Origin: a virus
Strand: one strand, 5' to 3'
DNA: 29,065 bases
IMG/VR virus record: IMGVR_UViG_3300027821_000022
Span: 1 to 29,065 of that record
Shown here: one piece after another, positions 20,614 through 26,368 of the stretch
Layout of the letters: each line of letters starts with the position of its first letter
Numbering within the stretch: the stretch's first letter is position 1
Made by a program: the position numbers and the translations under genes
Notes under the pieces: model-generated
What the model was told of the DNA's origin: nothing
The model's input: the letters and a program-made list of their open reading frames with translations, nothing else
Database searches by the model: none

Positions 20614-21216
20614 TCAGTCTCCCACTGCCGTTGCATCGGCACAGACGCATGGTGCTCCAGGGATGGCGAGCTGATGCTGGCCGCAGATCACGCCGTTGTC
20701 GACTGGGAAGTTCAGCCGGGCGAACGCGCCCCAGGCTTCAGTCGCGGCAGCGTCGTACACCTTTGCTGCCTCGGCTTCGTCGGTGAACCTGCCGAGGTTG
20801 TAGTGCTTCCCGCTGACGCCGATCCAGGCAGCCCAGCGTCCGCGCCCTTTGTCCCAGGTAACGCCTTTGTATTGCGAGGACCGCCGGTTGCGCTGGCCGC
20901 CGCGGTTGGCCTGCTGCTGGCCACGCGAGGCGATGCGCAGGTTGTGCTTCTGATTGTCCAAGCCCCAGCCGTTCCAGTGATCGACCGACTCGTCCGGGCC
21001 GGCGCCTGCGATCAGCCGGTGCATGTAAAGGTGCATCTTGCCGTTCCAGGCGTGCGCGTAGAACAGGCCGCTATTCGCTTTCAGCACGCGCCAGGGGAAC
21101 CCGGCGATGAGCAGCTGGTCAGCGTCATCGAACAGGACCTTGTAGTCCTCCGGGAGTATCAGAGACAGCACGGTATTAGCGTACCGCGTATCCACGGATG
21201 AAAGGAACGGTAACAT
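20614..21216 (-). CDS. Cassette gene 1: HNH homing endonuclease with AP2 DNA-binding domain
   Basis: A 200-residue protein starting at 21216 (an alternative start is 21237). The HNH part is MHLYMHRLIAGAGPDESVDHWNGWGLDNQKHNLRIASRGQQQANR (in pieces, about residues 59-103), with the V-D-H and LDN-NLR signature of phage HNH_3 enzymes; Trp replaces the usual Ile in VDHING. Then comes an AP2 domain (SSQYKGVTWDKGRGRWAAWIGV, GRFTDEAEAAKVYDAAATEAWG). HNH-AP2 fusions are typical homing enzymes and often sit in conserved genes. Here it sits in a glycosyltransferase gene, flanked by copies of that gene's start. Confidence 0.87.
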   Translation of the reverse strand: MLPFLSSVDTRYANTVLSLILPEDYKVLFDDADQLLIAGFPWRVLKANSGLFYAHAWNGKMHLYMHRLIAGAGPDESVDHWNGWGLDNQKHNLRIASRGQQQANRGGQRNRRSSQYKGVTWDKGRGRWAAWIGVSGKHYNLGRFTDEAEAAKVYDAAATEAWGAFARLNFPVDNGVICGQHQLAIPGAPCVCADATAVGD

Positions 21217-21284
21217 GCCGGTGACCCCTGCACCCATGAAGATCTTCGCCGGACACGACGGAGGCTCTGGGTGCGCTTTAAGCC
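21215..21284 (+). pseudogene. Second, frameshifted 5' end of the glycosyltransferase gene
   Basis: ATG 21215 reads MPVTPAPMKIFAGHDGGSGC, but the frame then departs from the enzyme: TAT TAT CGC ATG (21285-21296) continues the expected sequence (YYRM) in another frame. Seven extra bases (21277-21283) relative to a GCx-TAT join explain the shift, and a TAA (21279-21281) blocks the downstream frame. Unless ribosomes shift by +1 here, the enzyme loses its first strand. The ATG overlaps the opposing endonuclease start. Confidence 0.65.
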
Positions 21285-21293
21285 TATTATCGC

Positions 21294-22265
21294 ATGACCA
21301 TGCCGCTGCGCGAGCTGGGCCTGCACGACGGGTTCGAGGTGACCTTCGCAGACGCCAGCGACACGAATCATCCGCCGATCGTCACCCTGGACATGCTGCG
21401 CGGGTTCGACGTGGTGACCGCGCAGCGCTGGAACAAGCACGACGGCCTGGGCACCTGGCGCCGGGCCGCGCAGTGGGCGAAACTCTGCTACGAGCTGGAT
21501 GACGATCTGTGGAATGTCACCCCGGAGAACTTCAACGCCTACATCCTGTATAACCGGCCGGACATCCAGGACGCGACGCAGCACGCCGCCGAGACCGCCG
21601 ACCTGATCACCGTCACCACCGAGCCCCTGGCGCAGGTGATGCGCGAGGTGGCCGGGCACGACCGGGTGGCGGTGCTGCCCAACTGCATCCCGGAGTGGGT
21701 GACCCGGCTGCCGCACACGCTGCACCGCCGCCCCCGGGTCGGCTGGCAGGGCGGCGCGAGCCACGGCGTCGACATCGGCCAGGTGGCCAGCCCGGTCCGC
21801 CGGTTCCTCAAGCGGTTCGGTGACTGGGACCTGCAGCTGAACGGCCAGGACTACCGGGAGACGTTCAAGGCGCCGCGGGACCGGGTGTTCTGGGTGCCGT
21901 GGGTGCCGGTCTACGAGCACGCGCCGAAGTACTACGCCTCGATCAACTTCGACATCGGGCTGGCGCCGCTGTGGCCGACCAGCTTCGCCCGGTCAAAGAG
22001 CGCTATCAAGGCCATCGAGTACGGCGCCCGCGGCATCCCCACCATCGCCAGCGACATCGAGCCGTACCGGAGCGTGATCACCCACGGGGTCGACGGGTTC
22101 CTGGTGAAGCACGATCACGAGTGGCTGCGGTACCTGTCCGAGCTGGCGGGCGATGACGACCTGCGGGAGAAGATGGGCGAGGCGGCGCAGGACATGGCCC
22201 GGCGGCACCTGATCGAGGACCACTGGCAGGACTGGGCGAACGCGTACCGCGGGCTGTTCCGGTAA
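21294..22265 (+). CDS. Family-4-like glycosyltransferase (GT-B), N-terminus displaced
   Basis: A 323-residue frame from ATG 21294. The expected full enzyme begins M-K-I-F-A-G-H-D-G-G-S-G-C-A-Y-Y-R-M, so about 20 residues with the first strand and glycine loop are off frame upstream. The rest is intact: FDVVTAQRWNKHDG, CYELDDDLW, TVTTEPLAQVM, VAVLPNCIP, VGWQGGASHGVD, and the donor-binding AIKAIEYGARGIPTIASDIEPYR with its E residue. Without the first strand the enzyme may be inactive, or a frameshift may restore it. The stop overlaps a small membrane gene. Confidence 0.75.
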   Translation: MTMPLRELGLHDGFEVTFADASDTNHPPIVTLDMLRGFDVVTAQRWNKHDGLGTWRRAAQWAKLCYELDDDLWNVTPENFNAYILYNRPDIQDATQHAAETADLITVTTEPLAQVMREVAGHDRVAVLPNCIPEWVTRLPHTLHRRPRVGWQGGASHGVDIGQVASPVRRFLKRFGDWDLQLNGQDYRETFKAPRDRVFWVPWVPVYEHAPKYYASINFDIGLAPLWPTSFARSKSAIKAIEYGARGIPTIASDIEPYRSVITHGVDGFLVKHDHEWLRYLSELAGDDDLREKMGEAAQDMARRHLIEDHWQDWANAYRGLFR

Positions 22266-22372
22266 TGCCGTGGTGGGCTGTCGCGCTGATCGCTGCCGGG
22301 GCCTGCATGGCCGGGGCGCTGATCGCGTATGTGGCGCTGATGATCTACCTGAGCCGGGGGCTGCGCGGCTGA
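22265..22372 (+). CDS. Single-helix membrane micro-protein
   Basis: A 35-residue hydrophobic protein (MPWWAVALIAAGACMAGALI, then AYVALMIYLSRGLRG). One helix spans most of it and the Arg-rich end sets the inside face. Its ATG overlaps the glycosyltransferase TAA by one base. Role unknown. Confidence 0.45.
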   Translation: MPWWAVALIAAGACMAGALIAYVALMIYLSRGLRG

Positions 22373-22378
22373 TAGGGT
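22373..22378 (+). promoter_or_regulatory. Possible -10 box before the 22412 gene
   Basis: TAGGGT just after the previous stop, 34 bases before ATG 22412, resembles actinobacterial -10 boxes. No convincing -35 is seen. Confidence 0.25.
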
Positions 22379-22411
22379 ACCGGGGTTACTGACAGCACAA
22401 GGGAGGGAACC

Positions 22412-22756
22412 ATGAGCAAGCTGATCACCCTCGAGATCCCCGCCGACACCTCTACGTTCGAGAAGTCCCTGACCGACCGCGCCGCCGAGTTCGAGCGGAT
22501 CTCGGCCCAGGCCCGCGAGAAGGGGGCCATCCACCACCGGTTCGGCATCGGCGAGGGATTCGTCCAGATCGTGGATGAGTGGCTGTCTGCGGAGGCATTC
22601 GGGGAGTTCTTCGCCGACCCGGACCGCGCCCGGGTTATCACCGTGCAGGTCGTCGTGCCCGCCCGGCTGGCCGCCACCGACGACGAGGCGATCGACCTGG
22701 TCGGCGACCGGCTGGACGGGCTCTACTGGACCGGTTCGATGGCCCGTGACGCCTGA
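22412..22756 (+). CDS. Small ferredoxin-like (ABM-type) protein
   Basis: A 114-residue protein with GGGAGGGAACC before ATG. Landmarks KLITLEIPADTSTFEK, AIHHRFGIGEGFVQIVDEW, SAEAFGEFFADPDRARVI and TVQVVVPARL read as the strand-helix-strand plan of dimeric alpha-beta-barrel proteins such as ABM monooxygenase-like ones. No catalytic residue can be named; these often bind small ligands. The last 11 bases overlap the next gene. Confidence 0.65.
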   Translation: MSKLITLEIPADTSTFEKSLTDRAAEFERISAQAREKGAIHHRFGIGEGFVQIVDEWLSAEAFGEFFADPDRARVITVQVVVPARLAATDDEAIDLVGDRLDGLYWTGSMARDA

Positions 22757-22967
22757 GCAGGCCGGGGAGTTCTACGAGGACGACGAGGACCCGACCGAGG
22801 TCTTCGCCTGGTTCGACGCGTCCCCGCCGGATGGCGTGACCGCGGGTCCCTACGTCACGGCCCCGGACGGCCCCGGCTGCTGGATCTGCACCGTGCCCGG
22901 CCGGTTCCAGCGCGGCCCGGCGTACTGGCTGGTGCGCTGGCACCTGCGCCGGATGGCCCGCGACTGA
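22746..22967 (+). CDS. Hypothetical protein
   Basis: A 73-residue protein from GTG, overlapping the previous gene by 11 bases. Acidic start (EFYEDDEDPTEVFAWFDA), then a Cys pair (CWIC), then RGPAYWLVRWHLRRM. No family recognised. Its TGA overlaps the next ATG. Confidence 0.5.
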   Translation: MTPEQAGEFYEDDEDPTEVFAWFDASPPDGVTAGPYVTAPDGPGCWICTVPGRFQRGPAYWLVRWHLRRMARD

Positions 22968-23314
22968 TGAGCAGCGGTCTGGAAGCGCTGATCAAGAGGC
23001 ACTACTGGACCCGCGGGCATAAGGTGCTGCTCTGCGCCCAGGACGTGGCGGACGGACTTGGCGTTCCCCCCGTGCTGACCGCTCAGGGTCCCCCGCGCAG
23101 GCCCTGGGAAGCGGACCTGGACGCGTTCATGGCGGTGACCGTGATCGTGACGCCGGACAGCCCGCCCGGCAGCTGGCGGCTGGTGCGGCACGACCAGTGC
23201 ACGGTCAACCTCGCCACTGATGAGGACGGCCAGGTAGTCCCGGAGAAGACCTATGTCTCGCACGAGCGCTGCGCGATCCTGGGCGAGAACCTTGGCAGTA
23301 ACGATCCGGAGTGA
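22967..23314 (+). CDS. Hypothetical protein
   Basis: A 115-residue protein from ATG in a TGATG overlap. EALIKRHYWTRGHKVLLCAQDVADGLG, DAFMAVTVIVTPDSPPGSW and HERCAILGENLG are visible but unfamiliar. The promoter of the candidate RNA downstream lies in its last codons (23292-23320), and the 3' 110 bases overlap an opposing gene. Confidence 0.6.
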   Translation: MSSGLEALIKRHYWTRGHKVLLCAQDVADGLGVPPVLTAQGPPRRPWEADLDAFMAVTVIVTPDSPPGSWRLVRHDQCTVNLATDEDGQVVPEKTYVSHERCAILGENLGSNDPE

Positions 23315-23582
23315 TATGGTCGCAGACGGTACACCGACTGCCAGGCGGGCGCTCCGGCACCGTAAAGCCCGCCGCACGGCCCCGGGCGCGCGATCCATAC
23401 GAGGCTAACGCGCGACCGGGGCCGTCGTCTTTCCCGAGGTCGCGGAGCCGGGCCAGCACCTGGTCCCGCAGCCAGAGCGGGCACCGGCCGCGGAGCGCCT
23501 TCGCCGCCGGGCTGCCGAGGGAAGACCGCTCGATCAGCTCCTCGATGCTCATCCGGTTGTAGGTCTCGTCGTTGTCGCTCAT
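23205..23582 (-). CDS. Hypothetical protein with helical N-terminus
   Basis: A 125-residue protein starting at 23582 with GAGGT 5-6 bases upstream. The first 55 residues are convincing (MSIEELIERSSLGSPAAKAL, then WLRDQVLARLRDLGKDD), an acidic helical domain. The second half is encoded by the long inverted repeat and by sequence antisense to another gene; it is Arg/Pro/Gly rich with CTVCDH. The true protein may end earlier by frameshift or deletion. No family recognised. Confidence 0.5.
   Translation of the reverse strand: MSDNDETYNRMSIEELIERSSLGSPAAKALRGRCPLWLRDQVLARLRDLGKDDGPGRALASYGSRARGRAAGFTVPERPPGSRCTVCDHITPDRYCQGSRPGSRSARARHRSSPGLPGRPHQWRG
23292..23320 (+). promoter_or_regulatory. Sigma-70-like promoter of a candidate RNA
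   Basis: TTGGCA (23292-23297), 17 bases, TATGGT (23315-23320): each box is close to consensus with ideal spacing, the best promoter seen in this window. No rightward protein gene follows within 700 bases. Confidence 0.6.
23327..23430 (+). ncRNA. Candidate structured small RNA
   Basis: About 100 bases between the promoter at 23292 and a likely end after CGTCTTT. It holds two neighbouring hairpins: GGCGGGC (23344-23350) with GCCCGCC (23367-23373), and a long one of 17 bases per arm (23376-23392 with 23409-23425, one mismatch, 16-base loop). It is antisense to the leftward gene 23205-23582, so it could regulate that gene, or be an independent RNA. The boundaries are estimates. The long hairpin may be only a terminator. 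Confidence 0.4.
23376..23425. terminator. Long GC-rich inverted repeat, probable terminator
   Basis: Left arm 23376-23392 and right arm 23409-23425 pair at 16 of 17 positions, followed by CGTCTTT on the plus strand. It would be a strong rightward terminator. In the leftward direction it lies inside the coding frame of the 23205-23582 gene, which is odd. Confidence 0.55.
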
Positions 23583-23650
23583 GCTGACCTCATAGTCAGC
23601 TATAGGTCGCGAGCCCCCGCGTCCCCCACGCGAATCAGGTAACGATCCGG

Positions 23651-23893
23651 TCACGACGGCCCGGTGTAATGCAGCTTCACGTCGTGCTCCCAGGCGGCCC
23701 GGCGGATCCGGCGGCGCATCACGGCGATCACCGCGACGGCCTCGTCATGGCTCAGCCCGTCGACCTGGCGCAGCCGCCCGCGGACCAGGGGGTGGCCGAT
23801 CATGTGCCAGGCATGCCGGATGTGGTCCGCGGAGTCCAGCGGCATCTCGTCCAGCCAGCCCGGGACGACCGGGGCGCTGCGGGTCCATGGCAC
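23651..23893 (-). CDS. Small hypothetical protein
   Basis: An 80-residue protein. ADHIRHAWHMIGHPLVRGRLRQVDGLSHDEAVAVI, read in pieces, and RRRIRRAAWEHDVKLHY suggest two or three helices rich in His and Arg. ATG 23893 lacks a ribosome site, so a leaderless message or the internal ATG (MPLDSADH) is possible. Convergence and divergence with neighbours make it a separate unit. Confidence 0.55.
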   Translation of the reverse strand: MPWTRSAPVVPGWLDEMPLDSADHIRHAWHMIGHPLVRGRLRQVDGLSHDEAVAVIAVMRRRIRRAAWEHDVKLHYTGPS

Positions 23894-24015
23894 AGGGACA
23901 TGCTAACCCAGCCCGGCTTGCCCATTCCGGTAAATTCATGCTGCTAAAGGCCGGGAAATGGTTTATGGACACCGGGGGAAATGCCGCCGGAAAGGGTTAA
24001 AGCCGTTCTGTCGGG

Positions 24016-24021
24016 TAGTAT
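24016..24021 (+). promoter_or_regulatory. Possible -10 box before the 24049 gene
   Basis: TAGTAT (24016-24021) lies 28 bases before ATG 24049, in an AT-richer gap (23894-24048). GGGTTA at about 23994-23999 could be a weak -35. The divergent gap also carries the leftward start at 23893. Confidence 0.35.
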
Positions 24022-24048
24022 GAAGCCACAGGTCAGAAGGGATTTTTC

Positions 24049-24174
24049 ATGGGTAAAATCGGTGAGACCAGGAAGACTATAATTCTCGAGCCGATACCGG
24101 ACGACATACCGCTTTCCGAGCCGTCGCCGTCCATTCCGGTAACCGAGCCGGACCGGGAGGCCGTGCCCGCATGA
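24049..24174 (+). CDS. Small GKIGETRK-type protein
   Basis: A 41-residue protein (MGKIGETRKTIILEPIPDDI, then a Pro/Glu run with repeats of the SEPSP kind). Short proteins with a basic start followed by IILEPIP and a Pro/Glu tail are common in actinobacterial genomes and phages; no function is known. AGAAGGG lies about 7 bases upstream. Its stop overlaps the next gene by ATGA. Confidence 0.65.
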   Translation: MGKIGETRKTIILEPIPDDIPLSEPSPSIPVTEPDREAVPA

Positions 24175-24842
24175 CAGACGGATGGCTCCGGGAGAGCATG
24201 CGCGCCACCCAGGGGCAGCCGCTGCTGGCCGTGTCGGTGACGCAGATGCCTCCTGAGCTGGAGAAACGCAAGAACGCGAAGCACCTGCCGGGCGCTTTCC
24301 GGGGCGAGCCCGGGTTCGCCGGCGCCCAGCCCGAGCCGGACTTCGCGGTCGGCTCGGTCAGCGGCTACCGGTGGTGGGCGCTGCCCGCGCCGGACCCCCT
24401 GGACCCGCCGGGCCTGTACTGGGATCCTGGCATGCTGCGCGGCATGCACGCCGGCTGGGAGCCCGGGCTGAACGAGGCCCGGTGCCTGTCTAACCTGACC
24501 GGCGGGGCGCCGCCGCACCGCGAGGACGCGGTGCCCGAGGACGAGTGCTCATGCGGGTTCTGGGGGTACTGGGCGCCGCAGCCGCCGTACTCGGTGGGCG
24601 CGGCCCTGCTGCCGGTAACCGGGGTGATCGAGGGCTCCGGCAAGACGCTGATCGGCGAGACCGGGTTCCGCTGCGCCAAGGCGCGGATCACGGCGCTGCA
24701 CCTGCCCGACGCTGGGCTGAGCCCGGACTGGCACGCCGCCGCAGAGGCCCGCCTGCAGCAGCTCTACCCGCAGGCACGGCTGTACCGGGTGCGCGCCGCG
24801 ATGGAACGGGAGTTCCCGGCCGACCCGGTGTACGGGAGCTGA
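24171..24842 (+). CDS. Actinobacterial conserved protein with CGFW and GETGFRC motifs
   Basis: A 223-residue protein. Landmarks: GYRWWALPAPD, GMHAGWEPGLNEARCL, the Cys-rich ECSCGFWGYWAPQ, and VTGVIEGSGKTLIGETGFRCAKARITALHLP. This set recurs in uncharacterised actinobacterial and phage proteins that I recall by sight but whose function I do not know. Three Cys in the central motif and C-x in GFRC could bind zinc. The SGKT resembles a Walker A end but lacks the full loop. Ends 5 bases before a bidirectional terminator. Confidence 0.7.
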   Translation: MTDGWLRESMRATQGQPLLAVSVTQMPPELEKRKNAKHLPGAFRGEPGFAGAQPEPDFAVGSVSGYRWWALPAPDPLDPPGLYWDPGMLRGMHAGWEPGLNEARCLSNLTGGAPPHREDAVPEDECSCGFWGYWAPQPPYSVGAALLPVTGVIEGSGKTLIGETGFRCAKARITALHLPDAGLSPDWHAAAEARLQQLYPQARLYRVRAAMEREFPADPVYGS

Positions 24843-24846
24843 GCGT

Positions 24847-24911
24847 CCCGGGGCTGCCCGCTGACGCCACCCCGGCTGCCGGACCGCGGCCGGGCGGCGG
24901 GCAGCTCCGGG
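24847..24911. terminator. Bidirectional terminator between converging genes
   Basis: The 15-base arms 24847-24861 and 24897-24911 pair fully, with one G-U pair. The 35-base loop folds further (CCCGGC with GCCGGG). It lies exactly between the rightward gene ending at 24842 and the leftward gene ending at 24913. Confidence 0.65.
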
Positions 24912-24912
24912 A

Positions 24913-25164
24913 CTAGCTGCCGGACACCATGCCGGACACCATGCCGGGCGGGCCGATCAGGCCCAGGGCGCGGCCCTTCGCGACCGCGGTCCGCCGGTCC
25001 GGCACGTCCAGCTTGCGGTAGATCGCGTAACAGTGGGTCTTGACCGTATTCAGGCTGACGCCCATCTTGCTCCCGATCTCCGCGCTGGTCAGCCACGTGG
25101 CCAGCCACGCCAGGACCTCCAGCTGCTTCGGCGTCAGGGGCGTCAGGGGCGTGTTCTCAGCCAT
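24913..25164 (-). CDS. LuxR-type helix-turn-helix protein, lone DNA-binding domain
   Basis: An 83-residue protein with the GerE/LuxR four-helix domain and no sensor domain. LTPKQLEVLAWLATWLTSAEIGSKMGVSLNTVKTHCYAIYRKLDVPDRRTAVAKG, in pieces over residues 9-64, shows the recognition helix SLNTVKTHCYAIYRKL; the family's usual R-E-x-E-V becomes K-Q-L-E-V. It probably binds DNA as a dimer and regulates phage or host genes. The Met/Gly/Ser tail contains a GMVSGMVSGS repeat. It overlaps the upstream leftward gene by 8 bases. Confidence 0.82.
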   Translation of the reverse strand: MAENTPLTPLTPKQLEVLAWLATWLTSAEIGSKMGVSLNTVKTHCYAIYRKLDVPDRRTAVAKGRALGLIGPPGMVSGMVSGS

Positions 25165-25393
25165 CTCGCAAGCAGGTTACCGGCGTGGTAACAGCACCCG
25201 AAGCGGCGCGGAGCGGGTGATGCGGGCCGTACAGCCGGGTGACGGTGACATGATCCGCGATCCCCGGCACCTCGGCCGCCAGGCGCAGCGCCTTGAGCAG
25301 GGCCGCGGGCAGGCTGGACGCCCGGATGCCGGCCGTGAGCACCCCGCCGCCCGGGTAGCTGACGGCGGCCTGCCAGTACCGTGCCTTGCTCAT
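25157..25393 (-). CDS. Small hypothetical protein
   Basis: A 78-residue protein. YWQAAVSYPGGGVLTAGIRASSLPAALLKALRLAAEVPGIADHVTVTRLYG, in pieces, reads as two strands, a helix and a strand; such small alpha/beta proteins are common in actinophages. It precedes the LuxR-type gene in a leftward operon. A GTTACC-5-GGTAAC inverted repeat (25176-25192) near its 3' end, just upstream of the LuxR start, could be an operator. Confidence 0.55.
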   Translation of the reverse strand: MSKARYWQAAVSYPGGGVLTAGIRASSLPAALLKALRLAAEVPGIADHVTVTRLYGPHHPLRAASGAVTTPVTCLRDG

Positions 25394-25411
25394 GGCCCCC
25401 CTGACAGCGAA

Positions 25412-25434
25412 CAGGCCCGGACTGGCCGGGCCTG
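25412..25434. terminator. Short-loop hairpin between leftward genes
   Basis: CAGGCCCGG (25412-25420) and CCGGGCCTG (25426-25434) pair perfectly around 5 bases. It separates the basic protein gene from the gene starting at 25393, so it probably ends the upstream leftward message. Confidence 0.55.
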
Positions 25435-25466
25435 CTCCTGGTTGCTGCTGTTGCTATTCATCTAGC

Positions 25467-25652
25467 TCACCTTCCCCGCTGGGAGCGCGGCGCGTTGTTG
25501 ACCTTGCGCTTGCGTCCCGGGGTGCGCTCGGGGTTCCGCTGGGTACGCGCCGGGTTGTTCTTCGTCCGGCGGTGCTGAGCGGCGTACCGGGCACACTTCG
25601 CACGGTTCCTGTTGTGCTTGCGGTTTTTCTTGCCCTCTTTGCGCTTGGGCAT
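25467..25652 (-). CDS. Highly basic small phage protein
   Basis: A 61-residue protein rich in Lys, Arg and Asn (MPKRKEGKKNRKHNRNRAKC, then ARYAAQHRRTKNNPARTQRN). Lys/Arg start, K-H-x-R-N-x-x-x-C and a later R-K-N pattern occur in small phage proteins of unknown role. It should bind nucleic acid or a ribosome-like surface. The start codon is followed upstream by a hairpin (25653-25668) that masks the ribosome site. Confidence 0.65.
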   Translation of the reverse strand: MPKRKEGKKNRKHNRNRAKCARYAAQHRRTKNNPARTQRNPERTPGRKRKVNNAPRSQRGR

Positions 25653-25668
25653 GGGGTGGGTTCACCCC
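25653..25668 (-). promoter_or_regulatory. Hairpin masking the ribosome site of the basic protein
   Basis: GGGGTG (25653-25658) and CACCCC (25663-25668) pair around GGTT, immediately upstream of the leftward start at 25652. The minus strand reads GGGGTG there as the ribosome site. The same design, with CACCCC/GGGGTG arms, precedes the portal gene. Confidence 0.4.
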
Positions 25669-25757
25669 CTCTCCCGACTCGGCGTTACGGCCTCATCGGG
25701 AGATCACGCAGAACACGCATCTGCACCCTTCCTGTGTGCTGGCATGATGACAACGCA

Positions 25758-25817
25758 AGACCCCCGCGGGAATCACGCTGCCAGGCGCCTGACGAGCGGA
25801 GAGCCGGACGGGGGTCT
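25758..25817. repeat. Inverted repeat 1 of the non-coding region
   Basis: AGACCCCCG (25758-25766) pairs with CGGGGGTCT (25809-25817), with a 42-base loop. A CATGAT box at 25743-25748 lies just upstream. Confidence 0.45.
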
Positions 25818-25886
25818 GCACCCGGTCCACCGAGGCGGCCGGGGCGATGAATAAACCATACCAGTCTCACGCGGTATACTCAACCG

Positions 25887-25975
25887 TGTTCCAGCGGCGG
25901 CCGTTTCGCTGCCGGGGAACCTCTGCAGGGAAGTCAAGGCCCCGGAAAGCGCAGCAGCGCGCCGGGGCCTTGGCG
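25887..25975 (+). ncRNA. Candidate small RNA after a TATACT box
   Basis: Downstream of TATACT (25875-25880) lie a hairpin with GTTCC (25888-25892) and GGAAC (25916-25920), then AAGGCCCCGG (25936-25945) with CCGGGGCCTT (25962-25971), whose loop itself contains GCGC-AGCA-GCGC. This two-hairpin plan resembles that of the candidate at 23327. No clear -35 is seen and the ends are estimates. The second hairpin may be a plain terminator. Confidence 0.35.
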
Positions 25976-26091
25976 TATCCGCAACCGAAGTCGTGTCACC
26001 TCCTCGCGGCCCAGCATGCCACGGGCCAGGGGTGAGACGAGGCGGAACAGGTAAGCTGGCGGTGGCCGTCCAGGAGACGCCATGGCATCTC

Positions 26092-26135
26092 TGCCACGAG
26101 GCCCCGGTCAGCGGGATGCGACCGGGGCCTTGGCA
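26092..26135. repeat. Inverted repeat 3 of the non-coding region
   Basis: AGGCCCCGGTC (26099-26109) pairs perfectly with GACCGGGGCCT (26120-26130). TGCCA and TGGCA extend the stem on the outside after a 2-base bulge. Confidence 0.5.
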
Positions 26136-26191
26136 TGTCCGGGATCCAGCCCGCCCGGGGATGTTACTGATAGGTCCCCTTCCGGACCCAG

Positions 26192-26227
26192 AGGCCCCGC
26201 AGCCGGGTCGGAGCGGCAGCGGGGCCT
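26192..26227. repeat. Inverted repeat 4 of the non-coding region
   Basis: AGGCCCCGC (26192-26200) pairs with GCGGGGCCT (26219-26227), with an 18-base loop. It shares the AGGCCCCG/CGGGGCCT core with the preceding two. Confidence 0.5.
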
Positions 26228-26342
26228 TGCCATCTGGCTGCTTAACATCCGGCCCTGCCCCGGGAGCCTAGAGGGGAGGGGTAAACGGAAACGGCCCTTC
26301 CTGCGAATCACTGTGTGAGGCGAGGTCACGGCCCGGCCGTGT

Positions 26343-26368
26343 CAGGCCCCTACATACAGGGGCTCCTG
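26343..26368. terminator. Hairpin before the 26449 gene
   Basis: GCCCCT (26346-26351) pairs with AGGGGC (26358-26363) around ACATAC. CAG/CTG outer pairs extend it after a 2-base bulge. Probably ends transcription from the non-coding region. Confidence 0.4.

Noticed and set aside
19775-21284. A classical group I or group II intron in the glycosyltransferase gene
   Set aside because: The cassette genes point the opposite way, both sides carry copies of the exon start, and I saw no intron core motifs or splice-end bases; an insertion by homing or recombination fits better.
25612-25870. Frames on both strands between the basic protein gene and the hairpin cluster
   Set aside because: No ribosome sites and protein sequences without pattern.
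26082-26318. A 78-codon frame with a fair ribosome site (AGGAG) inside the hairpin cluster
   Set aside because: It is made of the hairpin arms themselves (repeated R-G-P and G-A-L) and has no protein-like pattern; kept as non-coding, though a peptide cannot be excluded.
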